Shown here in pieces: positions 17,521 through 28,486 of a stretch of DNA of 64,000 nucleotides. The position numbers and the translations under genes were made by a program. The stretch is from Bremerella sp. P1 (GTDB taxonomy: Bacteria > Planctomycetota > Planctomycetia > Pirellulales > Pirellulaceae), in contig NZ_CP118164.1 in assembly GCF_028748185.1 (NCBI RefSeq), positions 3,435,814 through 3,499,813 of the forward strand, read 5' to 3'. Positions within the stretch are counted from its first letter, which is position 1. Each line of letters opens with the position of its first letter. The notes below the pieces were generated by a model that did not search any database, was not told the origin of the DNA, and was given only the letters and a program-made list of their open reading frames with translations.

Positions 17521-19179
17521 ATGACGCCAGACGATTATCAGCGACTTTGCGAAGCCTTCGAGAAAGCGGTTCAACTGCCGCCTGAACAGCGCGACGCTTG
17601 GCTGGCCGAGTGCTTCGCCGATCGCGCGGACCTGCATGATGAAGTCCGCCGCATGTTGGCCAACGACGACAACTCTTCGCTCGATAATTCTCCCCTGCAC
17701 GTGCATCTGGCCGACGATGATCTGACGGAGGTGACGGTCGATCTCGATCCCGAGAGGACGGTCTCTTCCACCAGGAAAGCCGACAAGGTCGAATCGGTGC
17801 CAGGGTATGAACTGATCGATGAACTCGGCCGCGGCGGCATGGGGGTCGTCTTCAAGGCACGACAGCTGGCGCCCGAACGCGTGGTGGCCGTGAAGATGAT
17901 TCTCTCCGGCCAGTTTGCATCGGCCCAGGAGATTCAACGCTTCCGGGCGGAAGCGGAAGCAGCCGCCAACTTGTCGCACGCCGGGATCGTGCCGATTTAC
18001 GAAGTAGGGCACCATCAAGGTCGACACTTCTTCTCGATGGGGTACGTCGAAGGACGCAGCCTGGCCGATGTGATTCGCGAAGGAGGACTCACGCCGGAGC
18101 GAATTGCGGAGCTGGTTCTCGAGATCGCCCAGGCCATGGCCCATGCCCACTCGATGGGGATCGTGCATCGTGACTTGAAGCCGTCGAACATCTTGATCGA
18201 CGCCGACGGCCACCCTCGGGTAACCGACTTCGGTCTGGCGAAGCGAATGGATGGCAATTCCGACATGACTTACTCGGGGCAGATTCTCGGTTCGCCGGGC
18301 TACATGGCCCCAGAGCAGGCCGCCGGCAAGAATCAACAAATCGACCACGCGACCGACATTTACGGCCTGGGGGCGATCCTGTATGCCCTGCTGACCGGCA
18401 AGCCGCCGTTTGCTGCCAGCAATATGCTGGATGCCATCGACCAGATCTGTACCGTGAATCCGATCCCTCCGCGGAAACTTAACTGGAGCGTACCCCGGTC
18501 GCTCGAAACGATCTGCCTGAAGTGTATGCATAAGACACCGGCGGCTCGGTATCGCAGCATGAAAGAACTAGCCGCCGACCTTCAGTCATACCTACAGCAC
18601 GAGCCGATCCGGGCCAAGCCGCTAGGCATCGGCGAGCGGATCATCTATTGGGCTCGGCGAAAGCCTGGCCTGGCCAGCACCCTGGCGGCTGTCCTGCTCT
18701 TCTACATCTATCACGTGATCAGTGCAGACATCCTGCACGATCCTATATCGTCGAGGCCGTGGTTTCGGGTGGCGTCGGTGCTGTTCGCGATTGCCTTTTC
18801 TGTAGCGGCTTGGTTCTTTCAGCGGATGTACGAGAAGCCCAGCACGCGCAACGTGGCCATCTATGCGTGGATGACCTGGAACTTCGTGCTGCTGACTGGC
18901 CTATTGTTTCTGGTTCACGGCGCGGCGAGTCCGTTGGCACTCATTTACCTGCTGCTGGTCGCGGCCAGCGCGACGCTCTACGAGAAAGGGCTGGTCGGGT
19001 ACACGATGACCTTGGCCGCGATCGGCTACTTTACGCACGTCGTTGTCGGAGCCACACTTCGCCCGGTTGGTTATGTCGATTTCTTCGACGCCACCGTCAT
19101 GATGATGTCGATTTTCATTCTGGGCATGATCCAGTACTTCGTCGTCCGGCGCATTCGACGGACGATGGAAGAAGAGTAG
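17521..19179 (+). CDS. Hanks-type Ser/Thr protein kinase with multi-pass membrane C-terminus
   Basis: A 552-residue kinase. A short acidic N-terminal segment (about 1-90) precedes the kinase domain: glycine loop GRGGMG (103-108), catalytic Lys125 in VAVKMI, HRDLKPSN with Asp218, DFG at 236-238, and GSPGYMAPEQ. All catalytic residues are present. After about residue 375 come roughly six hydrophobic segments instead of an extracytoplasmic sensor domain, so the kinase faces the cytoplasm and is held by a membrane bundle. It is probably co-transcribed with the ECF sigma gene upstream and may modify or control that sigma factor. Targets are not deducible. Confidence 0.92.
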   Translation: MTPDDYQRLCEAFEKAVQLPPEQRDAWLAECFADRADLHDEVRRMLANDDNSSLDNSPLHVHLADDDLTEVTVDLDPERTVSSTRKADKVESVPGYELIDELGRGGMGVVFKARQLAPERVVAVKMILSGQFASAQEIQRFRAEAEAAANLSHAGIVPIYEVGHHQGRHFFSMGYVEGRSLADVIREGGLTPERIAELVLEIAQAMAHAHSMGIVHRDLKPSNILIDADGHPRVTDFGLAKRMDGNSDMTYSGQILGSPGYMAPEQAAGKNQQIDHATDIYGLGAILYALLTGKPPFAASNMLDAIDQICTVNPIPPRKLNWSVPRSLETICLKCMHKTPAARYRSMKELAADLQSYLQHEPIRAKPLGIGERIIYWARRKPGLASTLAAVLLFYIYHVISADILHDPISSRPWFRVASVLFAIAFSVAAWFFQRMYEKPSTRNVAIYAWMTWNFVLLTGLLFLVHGAASPLALIYLLLVAASATLYEKGLVGYTMTLAAIGYFTHVVVGATLRPVGYVDFFDATVMMMSIFILGMIQYFVVRRIRRTMEEE

Positions 19180-19300
19180 AATCGCCGTGGGATGGATGCC
19201 CTGCGAAAAAAATTCTGCGCGCACTATCTTCAGGCACACCCTGGCTGGTATACCTAATCATCGCACGGGGACTCTTCCCCAAAACGAACGAAACTCTCAA

Positions 19301-19391
19301 TGTGCCACGGGCCTCTGCCCAGTGTCTTAGAAACCAAACTGAGCCTGGCTCCCTGGTACCTACTTCACGCTGGCCCGAGGCCTGTGGCACA
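19301..19391. repeat. Imperfect 26-bp inverted repeat element
   Basis: Left arm 19301-19326 begins TGTGCCACGGGCCTC; right arm 19366-19391 ends GAGGCCTGTGGCACA. The arms match at 21 of 26 positions and enclose 39 bases. The element sits between the kinase gene and the small zinc-ribbon-like gene. It does not look like a terminator (no T-run) and resembles an interspersed palindromic element. Confidence 0.6.
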
Positions 19392-19455
19392 CGAAAGAAC
19401 CATTTAAGTCCTTGCTATGAATTAGCCACGAACACCTTCTGCAACGAGTATCACC

Positions 19456-20181
19456 ATGTCTGCAGCCCACGCACAACCTGAACCAAGCGGCCAGCGCTCG
19501 ACCGAGCGCAAGCCGCAGGTGGTCGTGCGCGCAGGCAAAACCTACGTGTGCTCGGCTTGCGGTACGTTGGTGGAGATTCCAGAAGATGTCGTGGGGCAAC
19601 TGGTGCTTGCGGTGGATCCTCCAACGGAGGTCTCGCACGTCGAACCGTCGCCTGCTCAGGAGACCGCTTCACCGCAAACGCCACAGAAAAACAACGCTTA
19701 TGAGTCGCGTGCTCATCTGACAACGCGGACCCATCTGGTGGCGGTAGAAGACCCGCCGCCGCGATCTATTCCGCAGAAACACCGACCACCGAAGCCGAAC
19801 CGCCCGCGGCAACCGAAGCGGACGTCTTTCACCGACCAGCTCATCGACGGACTGCGCGTGCCGTCCGCGAAAGAGCTAGACCGCGCGCTGGCCTGGGTGT
19901 CGTTTCACCTTAAGGTACTCGATCGGCAAGGGAGTGAAATCCATCGGCTGAAGAAGCTGCTCAAGAAACAAAGGGTGCCCTGCCCACCACCTGGTGCCCC
20001 TTCGAAGTCAGACGCCACACATTCAACACCAAGCCGCGCATGCAGGGCGAAGCAAACGCACGCCCAAGCAGACTTGGGCGTGGCACCCGAGAACGGGTTG
20101 CCCGGCGCGAACCAACTCCAAGAACGCGGCCCGCCTGACGAACCACATCTTGTCCCCTCGCCCCTGCGGGGAGAGGGCTAG
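19456..20181 (+). CDS. Unknown protein with one CxxC pair; 3' end formed by repeats
   Basis: A 241-residue soluble protein. VVVRAGKTYVCSACGTLVEI (about 24-42) holds a single CxxC, half of a zinc ribbon. The middle is Pro/Arg-rich. A conserved-looking helical block FTDQLIDGLRVPSAKELDRA (about 129-148) leads to a basic stretch HRLKKLLKKQRVPCPPPG ending near residue 179. From about residue 201 onward the codons lie inside palindromic repeats: the 32-bp repeat at 20058 and the REP-like repeat at 20152, where the stop codon (20179-20181) falls. The last 40 residues are therefore probably an acquired tail rather than part of the original protein. The function is unknown. Confidence 0.65.
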   Translation: MSAAHAQPEPSGQRSTERKPQVVVRAGKTYVCSACGTLVEIPEDVVGQLVLAVDPPTEVSHVEPSPAQETASPQTPQKNNAYESRAHLTTRTHLVAVEDPPPRSIPQKHRPPKPNRPRQPKRTSFTDQLIDGLRVPSAKELDRALAWVSFHLKVLDRQGSEIHRLKKLLKKQRVPCPPPGAPSKSDATHSTPSRACRAKQTHAQADLGVAPENGLPGANQLQERGPPDEPHLVPSPLRGEG

Positions 20182-20394
20182 GGTGAGGGGCTTTCTTGTA
20201 CGATCCTCACCCCGCATCGCCAGATGAATGTTCCGAGTCGATCGTGAACACCGCTCGCGCATGCGCTTCTAACCAGCATGAAGCCCCCTCACCCTAACCC
20301 TCTCCCCCGCAGACGGTGGAGAGGGGACGAGAGTGTGGGCGCGCATGCTTTCTCAAATCGTCCGGGTGCCACGCCCAAGTCTTCTTGGGCGTGC
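20058..20394. repeat. 32-bp inverted repeat flanking a REP pair
   Basis: The unit at 20058-20089 (GCACGCCCAAGCAGACTTGG and 12 more bases) returns in reverse complement at 20363-20394 with 31 of 32 positions identical. Each copy is itself a palindrome around CCCAAG/CTTGGG. Between them lies a complete REP-like pair (20152-20328), so the arrangement is nested. Confidence 0.8.
20152..20328. repeat. REPIN-like pair of REP units
   Basis: Left unit 20152-20193 runs GTCCCCTCGCCCCTGCGGGG through AGGGTGAGGGGCTT; right unit 20281-20328 is its inverted relative, AAGCCCCCTCACCCTAACCC through GAGAGGGGAC. Each unit can fold on its own and the pair can fold as a long hairpin. A second pair with the same order and nearly the same total length is at 33500-33674. 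Confidence 0.8.
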
Positions 20395-20442
20395 AGTCGC
20401 GGCGTGTGCCTGCGCTGATGTTAATCAGACGTCGTCAGCCGA

Positions 20443-22212
20443 CTAGCTGCCACCAACCACCGTGTACTGGGCCGTGGAGCCGGCTGGCTTGGTGACGACG
20501 ACGCGAAACGTGTCGCCCTCGAACTTGCGGCTGTCCAAGCGGAAGGTGATCTTGTGACGGCCAGGCAGAACATCGGCTTGAATCGCTTCCGCACCGGGGA
20601 ATTCGTCGTCGATGATCCAGACGGTAACGCCTTGCTTATGGTTCATTTCGACACCGATTTCGCCGCCATCGACGACTTCGATTTCGGCCTGCAGGAACAG
20701 CACGGGACTTTCGACTTCGCTCAGATCGGCCAGGGGCAGTTCGCCATTGACCTTACCGTACACCGGCAGCCAGGCATCGGCATCGAGGCCCAGGATCTGC
20801 GATTCGAACTCGCCGGTCGAAGGATTCGCTTCGCCTTGAAGGGCTTCAGGCACCTGCTTCAGCACGCGCCACCGCTGCACGGTCGGTTCGCTGCGAATGC
20901 CGTAAGGGCCAGGCTTGCCCAGTTCGGCGACGTAGGCGACCAGGTCGAGGAACTCGTCTTCGGTCAGGAAGTTGGCCAGGCCTTTGGGCATGAGCGAGCC
21001 CCCTTCCTTTTCCAGGTCGATGTCGTCGGCCGGAATGATGATTTCGTTGCCGTTGGCATCTTTCAGGATCGTGCGGTCTTCGTTTACGTCGGCGACGATG
21101 CCTTGGTGCATCTTGCCGTCGAAGTCGACGATCGACTTCATGATGTACGCTTCCTTGACGGCCATCTCGGGGAAGAGGATCGAGTTGATCACGTAGTCGA
21201 CCGGGCTGGTCGCGCCGACAGGGCTCAGGTCCGGACCGATCTGCCCGCCAGCACCACTGATCGCGTGGCACTTCAGACAGCTGAGTTCCTTGCGGCGGAA
21301 GATCTCTTCACCGCGAGCCGGGTCCCCCTTTTTCAAAACCTGGGCGACAAGCGTTTGCAGCTGCTCTTCGGTGAGGGGATCGGGATTGTTGTCAATCCCA
21401 GCGGCAGCGCTCAGGACGTTCACCAGCGAAGCGTCCGAACGACCGACCGAGTACATCTGGCGAAGACACATCTTCGCCACGTCGCCGTCAAGCTCTTTGC
21501 CGTCCAGGGCCGCGGCAAGTGCATCAGGCCCCTTGGTATCGGCCAGGAAGGCATCGATCATGTCGGCCGGATCGGTCGACGTATCGGCCCCGGTAAGCAC
21601 CTTCGCGGCAGCCGCGGCGGCCTTTTGGATGTCGATGTTGGTCAGGGCCGAGACGCCCAAGTAGCGGATCGAAAGAGGCTGGTCGTCGCTGGTCAGCTTG
21701 GCGACCGTTTCGGCCGTTTGGTCACTGCCGGTTGCAATCAGCGAGTCGATCGCCAGGCGACGCAGTTTCAAAGGTTGTTCGTTATCAAGGGCCAGCCCGG
21801 CCAGCGTGCCGGCGGTGGCTTCCACTTTCCAGAGACCGGCCAGTTGGATGCCCAGGGTTTTCATGCCTTGGTCGTCGCTGGCAATCAGATCGCCGATCGC
21901 CGAGAGATCGCCAGCGGGAATCAAGTTCCGGCTTTCGCTGGCCTTCTTCAAGGCTTGCAGCGACTCGAGTTTGAGTTCGGGGCTGAAGCCGTCGGCTTTG
22001 GTCGCTTCCTGAAAGAGGATCCCCAGGTTCTCGGCATTCCCGCGTTCGGCAATCATGCCGACGACCGTTCCGACACGGGACTCCGGCAACTTGCCACTTT
22101 GCAACAAGCGAACCATGGCGTCGGTCGCGCCTTGAGCATGAGCGGATTGCGGCGCGGCGAGCAGCATACTCGCAAGCAACAAACAACAGAGGACAAAAGG
22201 TCGATGGTACAT
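20443..22212 (-). CDS. Exported HEAT-repeat protein with Pirellula-type haem-binding domain
   Basis: A 589-residue secreted protein: signal peptide 1-27 (cut after AHAQ), a HEAT-like helical repeat region (about 30-270), then a c-type cytochrome domain with CLKCH at 312-316, downstream haem-ligand candidates in the stretch with EMAVKEAYIM, and the conserved closing WRVLKQVP region characteristic of the planctomycete/verrucomicrobial haem-binding domain. The last 130 residues are a beta-rich module with VVDGGEIGVEMNHKQGVTVW. It likely acts as an electron acceptor outside the cytoplasmic membrane, working with the dehydrogenase encoded upstream (22319-24922), although a terminator lies between the two genes. 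Confidence 0.9.
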   Translation of the reverse strand: MYHRPFVLCCLLLASMLLAAPQSAHAQGATDAMVRLLQSGKLPESRVGTVVGMIAERGNAENLGILFQEATKADGFSPELKLESLQALKKASESRNLIPAGDLSAIGDLIASDDQGMKTLGIQLAGLWKVEATAGTLAGLALDNEQPLKLRRLAIDSLIATGSDQTAETVAKLTSDDQPLSIRYLGVSALTNIDIQKAAAAAAKVLTGADTSTDPADMIDAFLADTKGPDALAAALDGKELDGDVAKMCLRQMYSVGRSDASLVNVLSAAAGIDNNPDPLTEEQLQTLVAQVLKKGDPARGEEIFRRKELSCLKCHAISGAGGQIGPDLSPVGATSPVDYVINSILFPEMAVKEAYIMKSIVDFDGKMHQGIVADVNEDRTILKDANGNEIIIPADDIDLEKEGGSLMPKGLANFLTEDEFLDLVAYVAELGKPGPYGIRSEPTVQRWRVLKQVPEALQGEANPSTGEFESQILGLDADAWLPVYGKVNGELPLADLSEVESPVLFLQAEIEVVDGGEIGVEMNHKQGVTVWIIDDEFPGAEAIQADVLPGRHKITFRLDSRKFEGDTFRVVVTKPAGSTAQYTVVGGS

Positions 22213-22250
22213 CGTGGGTCTGTTCCGAAAGTTAGGCAGGCGGTCTGTCT

Positions 22251-22287
22251 AAAAAAAGAGTCATCCCCCAAGTCGAGGATGACTCTT
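22251..22287 (-). terminator. Rho-independent terminator after the SGNH-dehydrogenase gene
   Basis: On the minus strand: AAGAGTCATCC, a 10-base loop, GGATGACTCTTTTTTT. It is an 11-bp perfect stem with a T-run, 32 bases past the dehydrogenase stop and 39 bases before the cytochrome start, so the two genes may be separately transcribed or linked by partial read-through. Confidence 0.85.
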
Positions 22288-22318
22288 CCTTAGTCATCAT
22301 TCATTGTAATTCAAAAAA

Positions 22319-24922
<2,604 letters not shown>

Positions 24923-25256
24923 GGTGTTCCTGATTTCGAAAAGGGTGCGAGGCATACGGGTGTGGGGAAGTGCCAGCGAAGCGAGGTAGGTTGTTCGAGG
25001 TCCCCTTAAGGCCTCTGTGGGCCGTACAGTGGTAACTCGAATCCTCGGATTATAAGCGTGAGCGTCGCCGCGTTAAAACCTTTGACGGCCATTTCGAGTT
25101 GGGCCGTTTCCGACATATTGGGGCGAATCAGACAAGAGCGTAAAAATTTTGAACGTTAAGCCAGCGATGCCACGAGCTAGGGGAAGCGGCAATTTGAGGT
25201 TTTCCGCAGGCTTCTTTTTAAGAATGAATCGCAGATTTCTCTGGCAATTCGGCAGG
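24923..25256. other. Intergenic region upstream of the SGNH-dehydrogenase gene
   Basis: A 334-base gap between the dehydrogenase start (leftward) and the end of the hydrolase lipoprotein gene. It should contain the dehydrogenase promoter. I see no hairpin with a T-run, no clear repeat and no convincing small gene. Confidence 0.4.
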
Positions 25257-27485
25257 CTAACGAATCGGCACATTTTGTCCGGCGAATGCAGGCCGGGTTC
25301 CATGCACGCGGAGGATTCGCAGCACTTCGCAAACCGTTCCCGCGTCGCGGTTTAGATGGGTATGCAGCGAGTTCACCATGATCTCGGTTTGCACGCCTGG
25401 CAGTCGAGCGCTGGAGACAGGAACCACGCTGTCGCTTTGCCCATCGTGCGGCGACCACCAGCCATTGCCTAAGATCGTGTGGCTGGGAATGTCCGGTTGA
25501 ATCGGCAAGCGATAGATGCCGGTTAGCAGCAAGCTATCGGGTCTGATCAAATCGAGACTGATCGGTATGCGGTGGCGGAACTCTTTGCGGAACGCGGCCG
25601 GGTTGTCTTCAAGCAGTTGCTTATGGGCATCCTTCAAGCAGGGATCTTGATGGACCAGCACCGACGATACGTGACCTGTCTTGGCGGACAGATGCGTGGT
25701 GCCTTGATGAGGCGTGCCGATGAAAACCACACGACCAACATGGGGCGAGTGGGTGAAGTAAAACTGATCGCGCAGGTACTGCTGCATTTTTGGCGGAGCA
25801 TCCAGGGTACTCATCGGCTGGAAGGCGATGTGTTCCCACAGCGTGTTGCCACTGTCGGTCACTTGCAGCTTCGCGATGAGGCCTCCCATGCTGTGCCCCA
25901 CGAGGACGACATTGCGGAGGTCACGATCGAACCCGCTGGGGTCCATTTCCATAATGATCTGATTGAGCTGATCACGCAGCACGGAGGCTGACTCCATGAA
26001 CGGAGCACCGCTGGGATGGTGAAACGCCCAAACTTCGTAACGCGATGCTAAGTCAGGGTTGCCGTCGATCTCGTTGGCAATTCCAGCCCAGGTATAAGGA
26101 GCCGAGAAGAGACCATGGACAAAGATGACGGGGATCTTGCCTTTGCGATGCGGTTCGAGAATGAACAGTCCTTGCTCGTCCATGTTCCGGTAAGGGTGCA
26201 TGGCCTGTAGCTTCGACTCGCCGCGTGTTTCGCTGAGCAAGTAAGCGTAAGGAGCGGTCGTGTCTTTGGCCAGTGGAATCTGGCGGCAATTGAATTCGAC
26301 ATCGCCTGAGGTACGTGGGTCGTACAGTTCAAGCTTAGCGACGACCTGTTCCACATGCGTACCGCTGGGGATCGCTGCTTCGACGGTTGCGTCGTACAGA
26401 TTCATTTCCGCTTCAGGTCGTAGAATGCCGGTGACCGAAAACGGAACTTCCTTCGGGAACCACTTGTCGGCCTTCTTCTTTTCGCGGATGCAGACCATTG
26501 GCACGCCGAGCCCCGGCGAGCGGTGCTTGGTCAGCAGGTAACGCGACTGGTAGTCCCCCACGACGTGCCAGCGATCGAAGTCGTCGGCCGTGCGCTGGAA
26601 GTTGACGTATTCGAATTCGACGATCTTGTAGCCACCATTAACGGGTAGCTTGATGCCGCACTTTTTATCGATGTAGCCCGCCTTATCGGCAATGAACATC
26701 AAGCGTGCGATCGACGAGTGATAGACCTGCCACGCCCTTTCGGTGCCTGGGGTCGTTTTCGGTTGCGGCGGGACGGTTTGCATGTAGCGATAGGCCGCGA
26801 TGGCCGCATCGAGATACATGTTCATCGCCGATTCATCGAGCTGTTTATCGGCATCGACCGCCATTGCGTAATACGACTCGGCTTGTCGTAGTTGGATATC
26901 GGCGGATTCGGTTTCTGGTATCGATGTCTCGACGATGCCTTGCATCTCAGGCATGTAGAGCACTTCCCCTTCGCCCAGTTCGCTTTGAAAGAACTCGGGG
27001 CCGATATTGGTCGGCTCGCCGACGACCTCAGGACCCGTCACCGGGTAGGTTGGCGTTTCGATACGTTCGCCACCGTGATCCAACAGGTTGGGCATGTTCG
27101 ACATGCGCTTCAGAGGACGACCGACGACCGCTTCACCCAGGTTGGTCGAAACGTCCTGGTAACCTTCGGGAGCGTCAATTTCCTCTTCGAAGGCGCACAG
27201 TTGAATGAAGGAAGAAGCGACTTCGGTAGCTGGCCGGGCGTCGGCCAGTGAGTCGGCATCGAGGTCGGTCGACTCGATCGCGGTGACTTCGCAAGAGTTC
27301 CACCAGATACCAAACGGATACTGCGACTTCGGGTTGGCTTCCGGACAAGGAGCGACCATTTGAGGATCGCGCCAGCGACCCTTGCGGCAGAGCGCGCAGC
27401 CGGATGCGAACTGAATCAACAGGATCGCAGCGCAAAGGGCGGCAAATGTCGGCTTCCAGCGGACCACGAGATTCGCTTCCTGCAT
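25257..27485 (-). CDS. Alpha/beta-hydrolase lipoprotein
   Basis: A 742-residue exported protein. The N-terminus has a hydrophobic stretch ending in FASGC, a lipobox, so the protein is probably lipid-anchored. Residues up to about 440 are an unassigned region with helical parts. The C-terminal part is an alpha/beta hydrolase: IPVIFVHGLFSAPYTW gives the oxyanion-hole HG, VVLVGHSMGG holds the nucleophilic Ser, and a late His is seen in NSLHTHLNRD; an Asp of the triad is plausible in DGQSDSVVP. It resembles PGAP1-like or lipase-type hydrolases acting on acyl esters. The frame also offers ATG 27518; the ATG at 27485 gives a better signal peptide. Substrate unknown. Confidence 0.82.
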   Translation of the reverse strand: MQEANLVVRWKPTFAALCAAILLIQFASGCALCRKGRWRDPQMVAPCPEANPKSQYPFGIWWNSCEVTAIESTDLDADSLADARPATEVASSFIQLCAFEEEIDAPEGYQDVSTNLGEAVVGRPLKRMSNMPNLLDHGGERIETPTYPVTGPEVVGEPTNIGPEFFQSELGEGEVLYMPEMQGIVETSIPETESADIQLRQAESYYAMAVDADKQLDESAMNMYLDAAIAAYRYMQTVPPQPKTTPGTERAWQVYHSSIARLMFIADKAGYIDKKCGIKLPVNGGYKIVEFEYVNFQRTADDFDRWHVVGDYQSRYLLTKHRSPGLGVPMVCIREKKKADKWFPKEVPFSVTGILRPEAEMNLYDATVEAAIPSGTHVEQVVAKLELYDPRTSGDVEFNCRQIPLAKDTTAPYAYLLSETRGESKLQAMHPYRNMDEQGLFILEPHRKGKIPVIFVHGLFSAPYTWAGIANEIDGNPDLASRYEVWAFHHPSGAPFMESASVLRDQLNQIIMEMDPSGFDRDLRNVVLVGHSMGGLIAKLQVTDSGNTLWEHIAFQPMSTLDAPPKMQQYLRDQFYFTHSPHVGRVVFIGTPHQGTTHLSAKTGHVSSVLVHQDPCLKDAHKQLLEDNPAAFRKEFRHRIPISLDLIRPDSLLLTGIYRLPIQPDIPSHTILGNGWWSPHDGQSDSVVPVSSARLPGVQTEIMVNSLHTHLNRDAGTVCEVLRILRVHGTRPAFAGQNVPIR

Positions 27486-27688
27486 TTTTTGGGTGGGGAG
27501 TGTGTCGGGACATGTCATCCATCACGACATGCGCACCAGAGCGAAATTGAGTTCGAATTTCGCCATGAAACGTTACCCCACCGAAAAGGTCCGCGCAGCC
27601 AACTGTCTTGGCGCAAGCAAGAAATATCGCCATCACCTCTTCGGGTGATAGCGATCGTTTCGGTTTTAGTGACCCAGGGCCGTCAGAA

Positions 27689-28123
27689 CTAAGCTCCGGC
27701 CGAGGCGATTTGCTTCGGGAACAAGGCCGTCCGCCAGCGAGCGGCACGTTCGATGTGCTGCTGAACGATGTTGCACAATTCAGCTCGTTGGATCGGTTTG
27801 AGCAGGAAGTCGGAGGCTCCATTTTCGACTGCTTGCGTCACATGCATCCAGCTCGACTGACCGGTCAGGAAGACAACCTGAGTCCAGGCATTTCGCTGTT
27901 TGGCGAAGACCAGCATATCCTGGCCACTGATCTGCGGCATCTCGATATCGCTGATCAGCAGATCGCAGCAGTTGGAACCGATCCAGCTTTGGGCCTCGTA
28001 GGCGTCGGTGAAGTCGATTATGTCAAGTTCGTTGCCAAAAGCTCCGCGAAGGATGGTTTTCACCAAGCGAACGATACCAGCATCGTCGTCGAGAATCACG
28101 GTTTTCAGTTTGCGGCTAGACAT
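27689..28123 (-). CDS. Single-domain response regulator
   Basis: A 144-residue CheY-like receiver. The acidic pocket is DDD at 12-14, the phospho-acceptor Asp59 is in LISDIEMP, Thr87 in FLTGQS and Lys109 in LLKPIQ complete the active site. There is no output domain; about 20 residues follow the receiver. TTAGGATC precedes ATG 28123 at good distance. No histidine kinase is nearby, so it is an orphan whose partner lies elsewhere; it diverges from the DUF2007 gene with 124 bases between. Confidence 0.92.
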   Translation of the reverse strand: MSSRKLKTVILDDDAGIVRLVKTILRGAFGNELDIIDFTDAYEAQSWIGSNCCDLLISDIEMPQISGQDMLVFAKQRNAWTQVVFLTGQSSWMHVTQAVENGASDFLLKPIQRAELCNIVQQHIERAARWRTALFPKQIASAGA

Positions 28124-28247
28124 ATTGTTGATCCTAACGCCCTAAGAATCACTAAGAATGGTTTGGGTTTTCACTCGAAGACTAGGTTACAATTGCCTAA
28201 TAAGCGCGTCCCTTTTGTGGGAGTCCGCAACCCTTGAGTTTGACTTC

Positions 28248-28481
28248 ATGAGTGGGAGTACCGGTTTTATGGAAGATATGGATTTTGTGCCTGTCCGTAC
28301 GTGCCAGAGTCACGAGGAAGCGACGATCATTCAAAACGCGCTTCAGGAAGAAGGTATTCCGTGCACCCTGGACAACGACCATCAGGGCGGCCTGACCGGC
28401 GTGCTGGCGATCCGCATTATGGTGCCCAGCGAAAGGAAAGAAGCCGCCGATCAATTTCTCACCGAGCATCACTCGGAGTAG
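28248..28481 (+). CDS. DUF2007-family small protein
   Basis: A 77-residue soluble protein with the DUF2007 (putative signal-transducing) pattern: FVPVRTCQSHEEATIIQNAL, then EEGIPCTLDND and IRIMVPSERKEAADQFL. These small ACT-like domains usually bind or sense something unknown. The frame opens at an ATG at 28158, but the domain begins after 28269, where another ATG has GGGAG upstream; 28248 is given as a compromise. It converges with folK with five bases between. Confidence 0.7.
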   Translation: MSGSTGFMEDMDFVPVRTCQSHEEATIIQNALQEEGIPCTLDNDHQGGLTGVLAIRIMVPSERKEAADQFLTEHHSE

Positions 28482-28486
28482 ATCGA

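Noticed and set aside
20554-22293. 579-codon open frame on the plus strand
   Set aside because: It is the mirror of the haem-binding protein gene; composition is unlike a protein and there is no domain. High GC at third positions opens long antisense frames here.
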